Shown here piece by piece: positions 1-5,823 of a stretch of DNA of 5,823 nt; within the stretch, counting starts at the first letter, position 1, and every line of letters starts with the position of its first letter. Position numbers and translations under genes: made by a program. Source of the DNA: Spirochaetales bacterium (GTDB lineage: Bacteria > Spirochaetota > Spirochaetia > ARS1246). The stretch lies in NCBI GenBank assembly GCA_018644745.1, contig JABGPX010000443.1, positions 1-5,823 of the forward strand, given 5' to 3'. The notes beneath the pieces were generated by a model that worked only from the letters and a program-made list of their open reading frames with translations, searched no databases and was not told the DNA's origin.

Positions 1-978
1 ACCGTCTCCTTCCCACGGAACAATTCGATAGAAATCCGGATTTATGAAGTTAAAGCGCGACCCTCCCGGCCCCTCTGCGTCGACATACGAATGGGAAACG
101 CCCCTGAACTGATCGTTGTGTTTAATCAAACCGTTTTTCCCGTCGCCTTCGCAAAACATGGTCATGTTTTGTTCATTACTGCCGGCGCCATCATCAGGAT
201 AACCGAGCCCATTGATGACCGACAATAATGCGCCGTTTTCGAACTTCACCCTGCCGTTGGCCCACATGTATGCATCATTTCCATTGGGAAACTTCCGCTG
301 CACGCCGGAAACCGACACCGATGTCGGCAGAATTCCAGTAATAAACACCATCTGATCGACATAATGGCAGCCGATGTATACAAAAGGATCGGAGTTTTCG
401 GTTGTAAACCAATTCTGGAAGTTGGAGTTTCGGTAGAGATACGGCTCAACAAGTTTCGCTTCTGCCATCACAAACTCGCCGAAAGCACCCTGACGGTACA
501 TTCTTCGCGCGTGGAGAGCTCTCCTGTCGAAACGCTTGTGATATTCGATGCCCACAAAAAGCCCGAGGTCATAAGCTTTTTGTCGAATTTCCTCCGCCTG
601 ACGGTAGGTCATAACCAGAGGTTTGACACAGAGAATATGCTGTCCGGCATTTAGACAATCACGCAGTACCTCAAAGTGAAGCTGATCCGGAATTGCGATT
701 ACGACAATGCTCCGCGGTGCCATTTTTTTTAAGGCATCTCGGTATAACCCAGGGTTCCTGTTTTCCGGGTCCTGATGATATTCAGGCATTTGCTTAAAAT
801 TCTGACCGGGAAATGCAGCAAGGATCTCCTTGTCATCAGCAAGTTCGCGGATATGAGTGCTTCCGGTTGCGCATACAGTGATAGCGCCAATTTTCCCCGT
901 GCGCTGCAGATGATACAGCGAAGGAAGGATGAGATCCTTTGTAATCATACCCGCACCGATTATTAATACTTCTTTCAT
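1..978 (-). CDS. Gfo/Idh/MocA-family NAD(P)-dependent oxidoreductase, C-terminus cut off by window edge
   Basis: The minus strand reads open from ATG at 978-976 to the window edge, giving 326 codons with no stop, so the C-terminus is missing. The protein begins MKEVLIIGAGMITKDLILP, with a Rossmann dinucleotide-binding turn GAGMIT at residues 8-13. An IAIPDQLH segment (94-101) matches the usual position of the second conserved strand and turn. LCVKP (116-120) stands where the family has its EKP motif: the lysine K119 is kept but the glutamate is valine. GIEYHKRFDRR (143-153) and GCHYVDQ (203-209, with H205 and D208) fit the family's substrate domain and its catalytic His/Asp region. Family members oxidise or reduce sugars, inositols or sugar acids in the cytoplasm; the substrate here cannot be told. 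Starting at the next ATG (codon 11) would destroy the nucleotide-binding motif, so 978 is the likely start, although no convincing Shine-Dalgarno site precedes it. The gene is divergent from the HAD-larA-gnd cluster, which suggests a related sugar-acid role (inference). Confidence 0.9.
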   Translation of the reverse strand, partial: MKEVLIIGAGMITKDLILPSLYHLQRTGKIGAITVCATGSTHIRELADDKEILAAFPGQNFKQMPEYHQDPENRNPGLYRDALKKMAPRSIVVIAIPDQLHFEVLRDCLNAGQHILCVKPLVMTYRQAEEIRQKAYDLGLFVGIEYHKRFDRRALHARRMYRQGAFGEFVMAEAKLVEPYLYRNSNFQNWFTTENSDPFVYIGCHYVDQMVFITGILPTSVSVSGVQRKFPNGNDAYMWANGRVKFENGALLSVINGLGYPDDGAGSNEQNMTMFCEGDGKNGLIKHNDQFRGVSHSYVDAEGPGGSRFNFINPDFYRIVPWEGDG

Positions 979-990
979 AAATATCTGTTG

Positions 991-1162
991 CTGAGGGTAA
1001 TGCCCGGAAGCTTGCTAGCTTTTTTTGCCTAAACTTCTACAGCAGCATTATTTATCCCAAAGCTTCTCCCTTTTTGTACTTTCCTTGTATCTAAGTTCAG
1101 TGCACGAAAAAACTTGCACTTGATTCGCCTAGCAAGCTTCCGGGCACTCTCTTGACCCTCAG
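991..1162. repeat. Long interrupted inverted repeat in the divergent intergenic region
   Basis: An 18-bp sequence at 1001-1018 (TGCCCGGAAGCTTGCTAG) is repeated without mismatch as its reverse complement at 1129-1146. Outside these arms, CTGAGGGT at 991-998 pairs with ACCCTCAG at 1155-1162, after an asymmetric interruption of 2 nt on the left and 8 nt on the right. That makes 26 paired positions around a 110-nt centre (1019-1128). The centre contains a smaller hairpin, AGTGCA (1099-1104) with TGCACT (1115-1120), and a T7-8 run after the left arm. AAGCTT occurs in both arms and once more at 1060-1065. No obvious target-site duplication flanks the element. It could be a structured mRNA leader of the minus-strand oxidoreductase, a small palindromic mobile element (MITE-like), an invertible segment, or a paired regulator site. 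The sequence shows the repeat; which of these it is remains unresolved. Confidence 0.9.
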
Positions 1163-1191
1163 TAGCGATCATGGTTATTGTTTTCGTATCG

Positions 1192-1197
1192 TATAAT
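1192..1197 (+). promoter_or_regulatory. Candidate -10 element for the HAD-larA-gnd cluster
   Basis: A perfect TATAAT lies 26 nt before the HAD start codon, which would place transcription start near 1204 with a leader of about 20 nt holding the ribosome binding site. No good -35 box lies 16-18 nt upstream (the sequence there is about TCATGG), so the promoter may be weak alone or need an activator. A second candidate pair is TTGACC (1152-1157) with TATTGT (1176-1181) at 18-nt spacing. The wider TATAATATA (1192-1200) reads TATATTATA on the other strand, so it could also drive the divergent oxidoreductase gene. Confidence 0.45.
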
Positions 1198-1207
1198 ATA
1201 TCGAAAC

Positions 1208-1216
1208 TAAAGGAAA
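1208..1216 (+). promoter_or_regulatory. Ribosome binding site of the HAD gene
   Basis: The purine run AAAGGAAAG ends 7 nt before ATG 1224. It supports that start over in-frame alternatives. Confidence 0.6.
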
Positions 1217-1223
1217 GACACAC

Positions 1224-2111
1224 ATGGGTATTCAAGTTGAGGATCTTAAGAATTTCAAGGCAGAAAAAGACTTTTTTATTGGCATAGATTCAGACGGCTG
1301 CGCGTTCGACAGCATGGAAATCAAGCACAAGGAGTGCTTCTGTCCGGCGGTCATCAAACATTATAATCTGCAGGCAGTCTCAAAGTACGCGAGGGAGGTA
1401 TGGGATTTCGTGAACCTGTATTCAAAAACCCGCGGGTGCAATAGATTCAACGCGGTAACCACGGCCCTCGAACTGCTTTCCTCGCGGAAGGAGACCATCG
1501 CTCGCGGAGTTGATGTACCCGATCTTCCCGGATTGGATTCCTGGAAGCAAAGAGAATCGAAACTTGGAAACCCAGCTCTTATCGCTGAAGTTGAACGTAA
1601 CTCCGACGCGGACTTGAAGCGCTGTCTGGCTTGGTCGCTCGAAGTAAACGAGCGGATCGCCGATCTGGTCATGAATATCCCCCCGTTTCCTCTAGTACGC
1701 GAGAGCCTTGCGAAGATCCGGGAAAAGGCGGATGTAATTGTAGTATCTCAAACTCCCTTGGAAGCTCTAGAAAGGGAGTGGAAAGAACAGGATATCGATC
1801 AATATGTTCAGCTTATTGCCGGGCAGGAACTGGGGACAAAATCGGAGCACCTCGCATTTGCATCCGGGGGGAAATATTCCGCCGGAAAGGTGCTTATGAT
1901 CGGAGACGCCCCGGGGGATTACAAAGCAGCAAGAGACAATAATGCGCTGTTTTTCCCGGTTAATCCCGGAGCTGAAGAAGATTCGTGGGAATTGTTTTAT
2001 AATGAGGCGATCGACCGGTTCTTCGACGGAACATATGAGGGCGACTTTGAAGTGAGCTTAATCGACAGATTCAACTCATATCTCCCTGAAAATCCTCCCT
2101 GGGAGGCCTGA
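1224..2111 (+). CDS. HAD-superfamily hydrolase (phosphatase-like) with large cap region
   Basis: This 295-residue protein has all four haloacid dehalogenase motifs. Motif I is IDSDG at 21-25, with D22 as expected nucleophile and D24 as general acid/base. Motif II is SQT at 175-177, motif III is K206 in TKSEH, and motif IV is GDAPGD at 227-232, with the Mg-binding acids D228 and D232. About 150 residues separate motifs I and II, so it has a large, mainly helical C1-type cap, which usually sets specificity for small phosphorylated metabolites. Members mostly hydrolyse phosphate monoesters; phosphonatases and phosphomutases also occur. I do not recognise the subfamily and cannot name a substrate. 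There is no signal peptide or membrane segment, so it is cytoplasmic. The start is set by an AAGGA-type ribosome binding site. The gene ends 2 nt before the LarA homologue, so co-expression with a sugar-acid pathway is likely. Confidence 0.88.
   Translation: MGIQVEDLKNFKAEKDFFIGIDSDGCAFDSMEIKHKECFCPAVIKHYNLQAVSKYAREVWDFVNLYSKTRGCNRFNAVTTALELLSSRKETIARGVDVPDLPGLDSWKQRESKLGNPALIAEVERNSDADLKRCLAWSLEVNERIADLVMNIPPFPLVRESLAKIREKADVIVVSQTPLEALEREWKEQDIDQYVQLIAGQELGTKSEHLAFASGGKYSAGKVLMIGDAPGDYKAARDNNALFFPVNPGAEEDSWELFYNEAIDRFFDGTYEGDFEVSLIDRFNSYLPENPPWEA
2094..2106 (+). promoter_or_regulatory. Ribosome binding site of the LarA homologue inside a self-complementary sequence
   Basis: GGGAGG at 2101-2106 lies 7 nt before ATG 2114 and within the last codons of the HAD gene. 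The preceding CCTCCC (2094-2099) is its exact complement, with only T2100 between them. A folded mRNA would be limited to CCTC/GAGG with a 5-nt loop, masking the site until ribosomes finishing the HAD gene open it. Confidence 0.6.
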
Positions 2112-2113
2112 AG

Positions 2114-3385
2114 ATGGTCTATTATGCCCGCGGCGCCCATAATGACATTCTGACCGAAGACGACTTAAAAAGCGGCCTGTTCGAGGCCCTCGACAAGCTA
2201 GGTAAAAAAAACAATGTGCTCGCTATACCCCCGGATTTCACCCGGTTTCATTCCAAAGCGGGACTGCTCACCGAGAACATATGGCAATATTATGGTGAAG
2301 CATTAAAAACAGTTCTTCCGGCTCTCGGAACCCATGCGCCTATGGAGCCCAACCAAATTAAGACCATGTTCGGATCCGTTCCGCCGGAGCTCATTGCGGT
2401 TCATAAATTCAGAGAAGATCTTGTTACTCTGGGTACCGTCCCGGGCTCTTATATGCAGGAAGTGTCAGAAGGTAAACTCGACTATGATTGGCCGGCGCAA
2501 GTAAACAAGACACTCACGGAAAATCGAGATCTTATACTTTCCGTCGGACAGGTAGTTCCCCATGAAGTAATCGGAATGGCAAACTACAACAAAAACATCT
2601 TTGTCGGTACCGGCGGAAGTGAGGGCATCAACAAGAGCCACTTTCTCGGCGCTGTATACGGGATGGAGCGGATTATGGGCAGAGCAGATTCGCCGGTGCG
2701 CCAGATTCTCAACTACGCATCAGACAATTTTACAAAAGATCTTCCGATTATTTATGTTCAGACGGTTGTAGGCCGGGGAGACGACGGAAATCTTGTAGCA
2801 AGAGGTCTCTATATAGGCGACGACATTGAATGTTTCAATCTGGCCTCGGCACTCTCACTCCAGGTAAATTTCTCTATGCTGGACACCGAACTCGACAAGG
2901 TGGTTGTTTATCTCGAACCTGATGAATTTAAAAGCACCTGGCTTGGTAACAAAAGCGTATATCGCACCAGAATGGCAATAGCCGACGGCGGTGAACTCAT
3001 TGTGCTTGCGCCGGGTTTGAAGGAGTTCGGTGAAGATAAAGAAATTGACCGCCTTATCCGCAAATACGGCTATGGCACTACCCGGGAAATCCTTGCTTCG
3101 GTTGATCAAAACGATGACCTGAAGGCAAATTTGAGTGCTGCCGCGCATCTTATTCACGGTTCGAGTGAAAAGCGCTTTACTATCACTTACTGCCCCGGCC
3201 GTGTAAGCAGAGATGAAATTGAAGGGGTGGGTTATGGATATCACGATCTAGAGGATATGATGAAACGGTATAATCCGGAAAAACTCGCAGACGGCTGGAA
3301 CGAGATGCCCGATGGAGAAAGAATTTATTACATCTCGAACCCGGCTATCGGTCTTTGGGCATACAAAGATCGTTTCGGTGATTGA
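2114..3385 (+). CDS. LarA-family (DUF2088) nickel-dependent 2-hydroxyacid racemase/epimerase homologue, probably acting on a sugar acid
   Basis: The 423-residue protein resembles lactate racemase LarA, which swaps the configuration at C2 of a hydroxyacid by hydride transfer through a nickel-pincer nucleotide. PPDFTR (39-44) supplies the DxTR motif with D41 and R44. GTHAP (72-76) gives H74, matching LarA H108. VPHEVIG gives H150 (LarA H174), followed by K160 (LarA K184, the lysine holding the cofactor) exactly 10 residues later, and KSHF gives H176 (LarA H200) exactly 26 after H150. The lysine loop reads ANYNKNI instead of the FSGGRKS of true lactate racemases, so this is a different subfamily. 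The family includes racemases for several hydroxyacids and gluconate 2-epimerases. With gnd next downstream I favour an aldonate C2 epimerase (inference). LarB, LarC and LarE, which make the cofactor, are not in the window. ATG 2114 has a strong GGGAGG site, and the gene follows the HAD gene by 2 nt, so translation is probably coupled. Confidence 0.85.
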   Translation: MVYYARGAHNDILTEDDLKSGLFEALDKLGKKNNVLAIPPDFTRFHSKAGLLTENIWQYYGEALKTVLPALGTHAPMEPNQIKTMFGSVPPELIAVHKFREDLVTLGTVPGSYMQEVSEGKLDYDWPAQVNKTLTENRDLILSVGQVVPHEVIGMANYNKNIFVGTGGSEGINKSHFLGAVYGMERIMGRADSPVRQILNYASDNFTKDLPIIYVQTVVGRGDDGNLVARGLYIGDDIECFNLASALSLQVNFSMLDTELDKVVVYLEPDEFKSTWLGNKSVYRTRMAIADGGELIVLAPGLKEFGEDKEIDRLIRKYGYGTTREILASVDQNDDLKANLSAAAHLIHGSSEKRFTITYCPGRVSRDEIEGVGYGYHDLEDMMKRYNPEKLADGWNEMPDGERIYYISNPAIGLWAYKDRFGD

Positions 3386-3407
3386 GTCACCCAGTATTAT
3401 CAGTTTT

Positions 3408-3412
3408 GGAGG
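3408..3412 (+). promoter_or_regulatory. Ribosome binding site fixing the gnd start
   Basis: GGAGG lies 5 nt before ATG 3418. It rules out the in-frame TTG at 3382, which overlaps the stop of the upstream gene and would add 12 residues that do not resemble a Gnd N-terminus. Confidence 0.85.
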
Positions 3413-3417
3413 ATAAA

Positions 3418-4869
3418 ATGAAAGCGCAAATTGGCCTGGTAGGCCTGGCAGTAATGGGGCAAAACCTTGTTCTTAACATGAATGATAAAGGATACAGTGT
3501 GGCGGTTTTTAACCGTACTGTGTCCAAAGTAGACGACTTTTTGAAAGGCCCGGCTGCGGGGAGAGACACAATCCTTGGCGCCCGTAGTATGGAAGAGCTT
3601 GCCGGAATGCTTGAAAAACCCCGTAAAGTTATGCTGATGGTGAAAGCCGGCGAGGTCGTAGATTCATTTATCGATATGATTACTCCTTATTTGGAAGAAG
3701 GAGATCTTATCATAGACGGCGGAAACTCACATTTCCCGGACACAATACGAAGAACAAAGGCACTCGCGGAAAAAGGATTGCTGTATATCGGCACGGGTGT
3801 ATCCGGCGGGGAAGAAGGAGCCCGGACCGGACCATCTATCATGCCCGGGGGTAATCCAAAAGCCTGGCCTCTCGTAAAAGATATCTTCCAGTCTATTTCG
3901 GCCAAAACCGATACAGGTGAGCCCTGTTGTGAATGGGTTGGAGAAGACGGCGCCGGCCATTATGTGAAAATGATACACAACGGTATCGAATATGGCGATA
4001 TGCAGCTCATCTGCGAAGCTTACAGCCTGATGAAGGATGTAATCGGTCTCACTCCGGATGAAATGCATGAAGCTTTCGGCAATTGGAATAAAGGCGAACT
4101 GGACAGCTATCTCATAGATATCACAACGGACATATTGGCGCAGAAGGATGAGGACGGCGAACCCCTTGTCGACAAGATCCTCGATACTGCCGGCCAAAAA
4201 GGCACCGGTAAATGGACCGGAATCAGTTCCCTGGATCTAGGTGTTCCGGTGACCTTGATCGGCGAAGCGGTTTTCGCACGATGTCTTTCCGCAATGAAAG
4301 ATGAACGGGTCGCGGCTTCGAAGATACTCAAAGGCCCCTCTCGTGAATTTGAGGGAGACAAAACCACGTTTGTCGAAGATATCAGACAAGCACTGCTTGC
4401 ATCAAAGATCATTTCGTATGCGCAAGGGTACATGCTCATGCGTGAAGCCGCTAAAGAGCATGGATGGAACCTGAACTTTGGCGGGATCGCCCTGATGTGG
4501 CGGGGAGGCTGTATAATCCGCAGCGTTTTCCTGGGAAAAATCAAAGAAGCTTACGACAAGAATGCTGATCTGCCGAACTTGCTGCTGGATGATTATTTCA
4601 GAGAAGTAATTCAAAAATGTCAGCCCTCATGGCGACGTGTCGTAGCAAAGGCTGTCGGGATGGGAATACCTATACCCGCGTTCTCGACGGCTTTGAGCTT
4701 TTACGACGGTTACCGACGCGAACGGTTGCCTGCGAACCTGCTTCAGGCACAGCGGGACTATTTCGGCGCTCATACCTATGAGAGGCTCGACAAGCCACGA
4801 GGAGAGTTCTTTCATACGAATTGGACAGGTACCGGCGGCGACGTATCGGCATCCACCTATTCGGTTTAG
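3418..4869 (+). CDS. gnd: 6-phosphogluconate dehydrogenase, decarboxylating (NADP-dependent type)
   Basis: Gnd converts 6-phosphogluconate to ribulose 5-phosphate and CO2 with reduction of NADP, the last oxidative step of the pentose phosphate pathway, in the cytosol. From ATG 3418 the protein has 483 residues, the normal long-form length. It starts [17 protein letters not shown], with the nucleotide-binding turn at 8-14 and NRT at 32-34, a signature usual for NADP binding. IIDGGNS (98-104) and [14 protein letters not shown] (127-140) are the conserved substrate-loop motifs. The active-site helix [15 protein letters not shown] holds K184, N188 and E191, the counterparts of K183 and E190 in sheep liver enzyme. 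The C-terminal RDYFGAH gives R446 and H452, which reach into the neighbouring subunit's active site, so it should be a homodimer. No key residue is missing. It is the last gene of the cluster, 32 nt after the LarA homologue, and its stop overlaps that of uvrA. Confidence 0.98.
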   Translation: MKAQIGLVGLAVMGQNLVLNMNDKGYSVAVFNRTVSKVDDFLKGPAAGRDTILGARSMEELAGMLEKPRKVMLMVKAGEVVDSFIDMITPYLEEGDLIIDGGNSHFPDTIRRTKALAEKGLLYIGTGVSGGEEGARTGPSIMPGGNPKAWPLVKDIFQSISAKTDTGEPCCEWVGEDGAGHYVKMIHNGIEYGDMQLICEAYSLMKDVIGLTPDEMHEAFGNWNKGELDSYLIDITTDILAQKDEDGEPLVDKILDTAGQKGTGKWTGISSLDLGVPVTLIGEAVFARCLSAMKDERVAASKILKGPSREFEGDKTTFVEDIRQALLASKIISYAQGYMLMREAAKEHGWNLNFGGIALMWRGGCIIRSVFLGKIKEAYDKNADLPNLLLDDYFREVIQKCQPSWRRVVAKAVGMGIPIPAFSTALSFYDGYRRERLPANLLQAQRDYFGAHTYERLDKPRGEFFHTNWTGTGGDVSASTYSV

Positions 4870-5823
4870 GATCTGCCTTCGAGAAAAGCCCTTAAGTGGG
4901 CTGCCGTATGACCTGTCGAGGTTAAGATCGATCCCACCGGACCTGAGGAGACCACGCGTCCACCATCATCGCCTCCTTCGGGTCCCAGATCGATTATCCA
5001 ATCCGCTTCGGCAATAACATCGAGATTGTGCTCGACAATTACTACCGTATTACCCGCTATCACCAGTTTCTTCAGAACATAGATCAGCTTCACCACATCC
5101 GCCATATGAAGTCCTACCGTCGGCTCATCAAGCACATAGAGAGTGTGCTTACCGTCAGAAGGGGTGTACAGCGCGGTTTTTGATACTTCCGCGGCGAGTT
5201 TTATCCTTTGTGCTTCCCCGCCGCTCAATGTGGGGCTCTGTTGTCCGAGGGTTACATAACCGAGACCAATATCCTGAAGCAGTTTAAGAGTATTGTATAC
5301 TTTGGGGAGAAACGAGAAGAACTTGACAGCCTCATCTACACTCATCTCGAGAATCTCGGCGATACTCTTCTCTTTAAAAACCGCCGCCAGTGTTTCGGCA
5401 TTGAATCTACGGCCGCCGCATAAACCGCATTCCACATGTACATCTGGAAGGAAACTCATCTCAATCCGTTTTATTCCCTGTCCCCCGCACTCCTCACACC
5501 GGCCGCCTTCCACATTGAAGGAAAATCGGCTTGCCGAATAGCCCCGCAGTCGGGCTTCCGGGGTCTCAGCAAAAAGCTGCCGTATAGTGGTCCAAATTCC
5601 TGAGTATGTCGCCGGGCAGGACCTGGGTGTGCGGCCAATCGGTGTCTGATCAACCTCCAGAACCCGGGTTATAGGCTTATATCCGGAAAGCGCAACAGCT
5701 GCTTTCTCTTTCTCGTTTCTCAGCACAGAGGATAGATCCTTGTACAAGACATCACGAACTAATGTGCTCTTGCCGCTTCCGCTCACACCGGTTACGCAGA
5801 TAAGCGCCCCCAACGGGAAGTTG
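4866..5823 (-). CDS. uvrA: UvrA excinuclease subunit, C-terminal ATPase part only (N-terminus outside window)
   Basis: UvrA finds bulky DNA lesions and loads UvrB in nucleotide excision repair. The visible 318 codons cover its second ABC ATPase half. The frame is open to the right edge, reading [12 protein letters not shown], so the TTG at 5813 is an internal leucine and not a start. Counting from that leucine: Walker [10 protein letters not shown] at 9-17; [12 protein letters not shown] at 54-65; a zinc finger with C106, C109, C129 and C132; ABC signature LSGGEAQR at 196-203; Walker B LYVLDEP at 225-231; and the switch histidine in VEHNLD (H262). The motifs [25 protein letters not shown] and [12 protein letters not shown], and about 11 residues ([11 protein letters not shown]) just before Walker B, differ from the commonest housekeeping UvrA form (RSNPATYTG, DEPTTGLH) and recall a divergent UvrA subgroup, as I remember these families. 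Its function should be unchanged at the ATPase level. The gene is convergent with gnd. Confidence 0.95.
   Translation of the reverse strand, partial: NFPLGALICVTGVSGSGKSTLVRDVLYKDLSSVLRNEKEKAAVALSGYKPITRVLEVDQTPIGRTPRSCPATYSGIWTTIRQLFAETPEARLRGYSASRFSFNVEGGRCEECGGQGIKRIEMSFLPDVHVECGLCGGRRFNAETLAAVFKEKSIAEILEMSVDEAVKFFSFLPKVYNTLKLLQDIGLGYVTLGQQSPTLSGGEAQRIKLAAEVSKTALYTPSDGKHTLYVLDEPTVGLHMADVVKLIYVLKKLVIAGNTVVIVEHNLDVIAEADWIIDLGPEGGDDGGRVVSSGPVGSILTSTGHTAAHLRAFLEGRS

Noticed and set aside
1008..1025. AAGC-TTGCTA-GCTT plus T-run as a plus-strand intrinsic terminator
   Set aside because: The stem is 4 bp and no plus-strand gene ends upstream of it; the bases are better explained as part of the long inverted repeat.
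991..1162. Integron attC site
   Set aside because: The repeat is paired, but the usual RYYYAAC / GTTRRRY end boxes are absent and no cassette or integrase context is visible.
1029..1235. Minus-strand 68-codon reading frame across the intergenic region
   Set aside because: It overlaps the promoter, the HAD start and the inverted repeat. Its product looks like no family I know and its start has no ribosome site, so it is more likely a chance frame.
3382..3417. Upstream TTG start for gnd adding 12 residues and overlapping the LarA-homologue stop
   Set aside because: ATG 3418 has a GGAGG site 5 nt upstream and matches the conserved Gnd N-terminus; the extension does not.
3727..4197. Long antisense reading frames within gnd
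   Set aside because: They are shadows of a strongly conserved gene, with no family resemblance or ribosome sites.
4887..4902. AGCCC-TTAAGT-GGGCT hairpin followed on the minus strand by TTTT, a possible uvrA terminator
   Set aside because: The stem is only 5 bp, lies within the uvrA coding sequence before its stop, and lacks a T-run on the plus strand where it would serve gnd.

Overview
This window holds five protein-coding genes and one divergent intergenic region. It looks like chromosomal sugar-acid and pentose-phosphate metabolism beside a DNA-repair gene. There are no rRNA or tRNA genes, CRISPR arrays, transposases or phage genes that I can recognise. The organism is a bacterium, shown by Shine-Dalgarno sites, a polycistronic layout and a bacterial UvrA. 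A nickel-pincer-type LarA homologue next to 6-phosphogluconate dehydrogenase would fit a saccharolytic, probably anaerobic or fermentative organism. A spirochaete-like host is a guess only, because nothing in the window fixes the taxon.

Layout. Positions 1-978 (minus strand) carry most of a Gfo/Idh/MocA-type NAD(P)-dependent oxidoreductase whose C-terminus runs off the left edge. Positions 979-1223 are the only non-coding stretch of any size. It contains a long interrupted inverted repeat (perfect 18-bp arms plus 8-bp outer arms around a 110-bp centre) and a near-symmetric TATAATATA -10 element that could serve both directions. From 1224 to 4869 (plus strand) lies a tight three-gene cluster: a HAD-superfamily phosphatase-like protein, a LarA/DUF2088-family racemase or epimerase homologue 2 nt downstream, and the decarboxylating 6-phosphogluconate dehydrogenase Gnd 32 nt after that. 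From 4866 to 5823 (minus strand) is the C-terminal part of UvrA, whose stop codon overlaps that of gnd tail to tail.

How the genes may work together. Gnd oxidises and decarboxylates 6-phosphogluconate to ribulose 5-phosphate. The LarA homologue keeps the metal-cofactor and catalytic residues of lactate racemase at matching spacing, but its cofactor-lysine loop is different. Placed before gnd, it is best read as an epimerase at C2 of an aldonate such as a gluconate/mannonate-type acid, feeding sugar acids toward Gnd. The HAD protein would act on a phosphorylated intermediate, and the divergent oxidoreductase on a sugar or sugar acid. This pathway is inference: no kinase, transporter, regulator or LarB/C/E cofactor-maturation gene is in the window. 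The most unusual sequence signals are the inverted repeat at 991-1162, which ends 12 nt before the oxidoreductase start codon, and a CCTCCC-T-GGGAGG self-complementary sequence covering the ribosome binding site of the LarA homologue.
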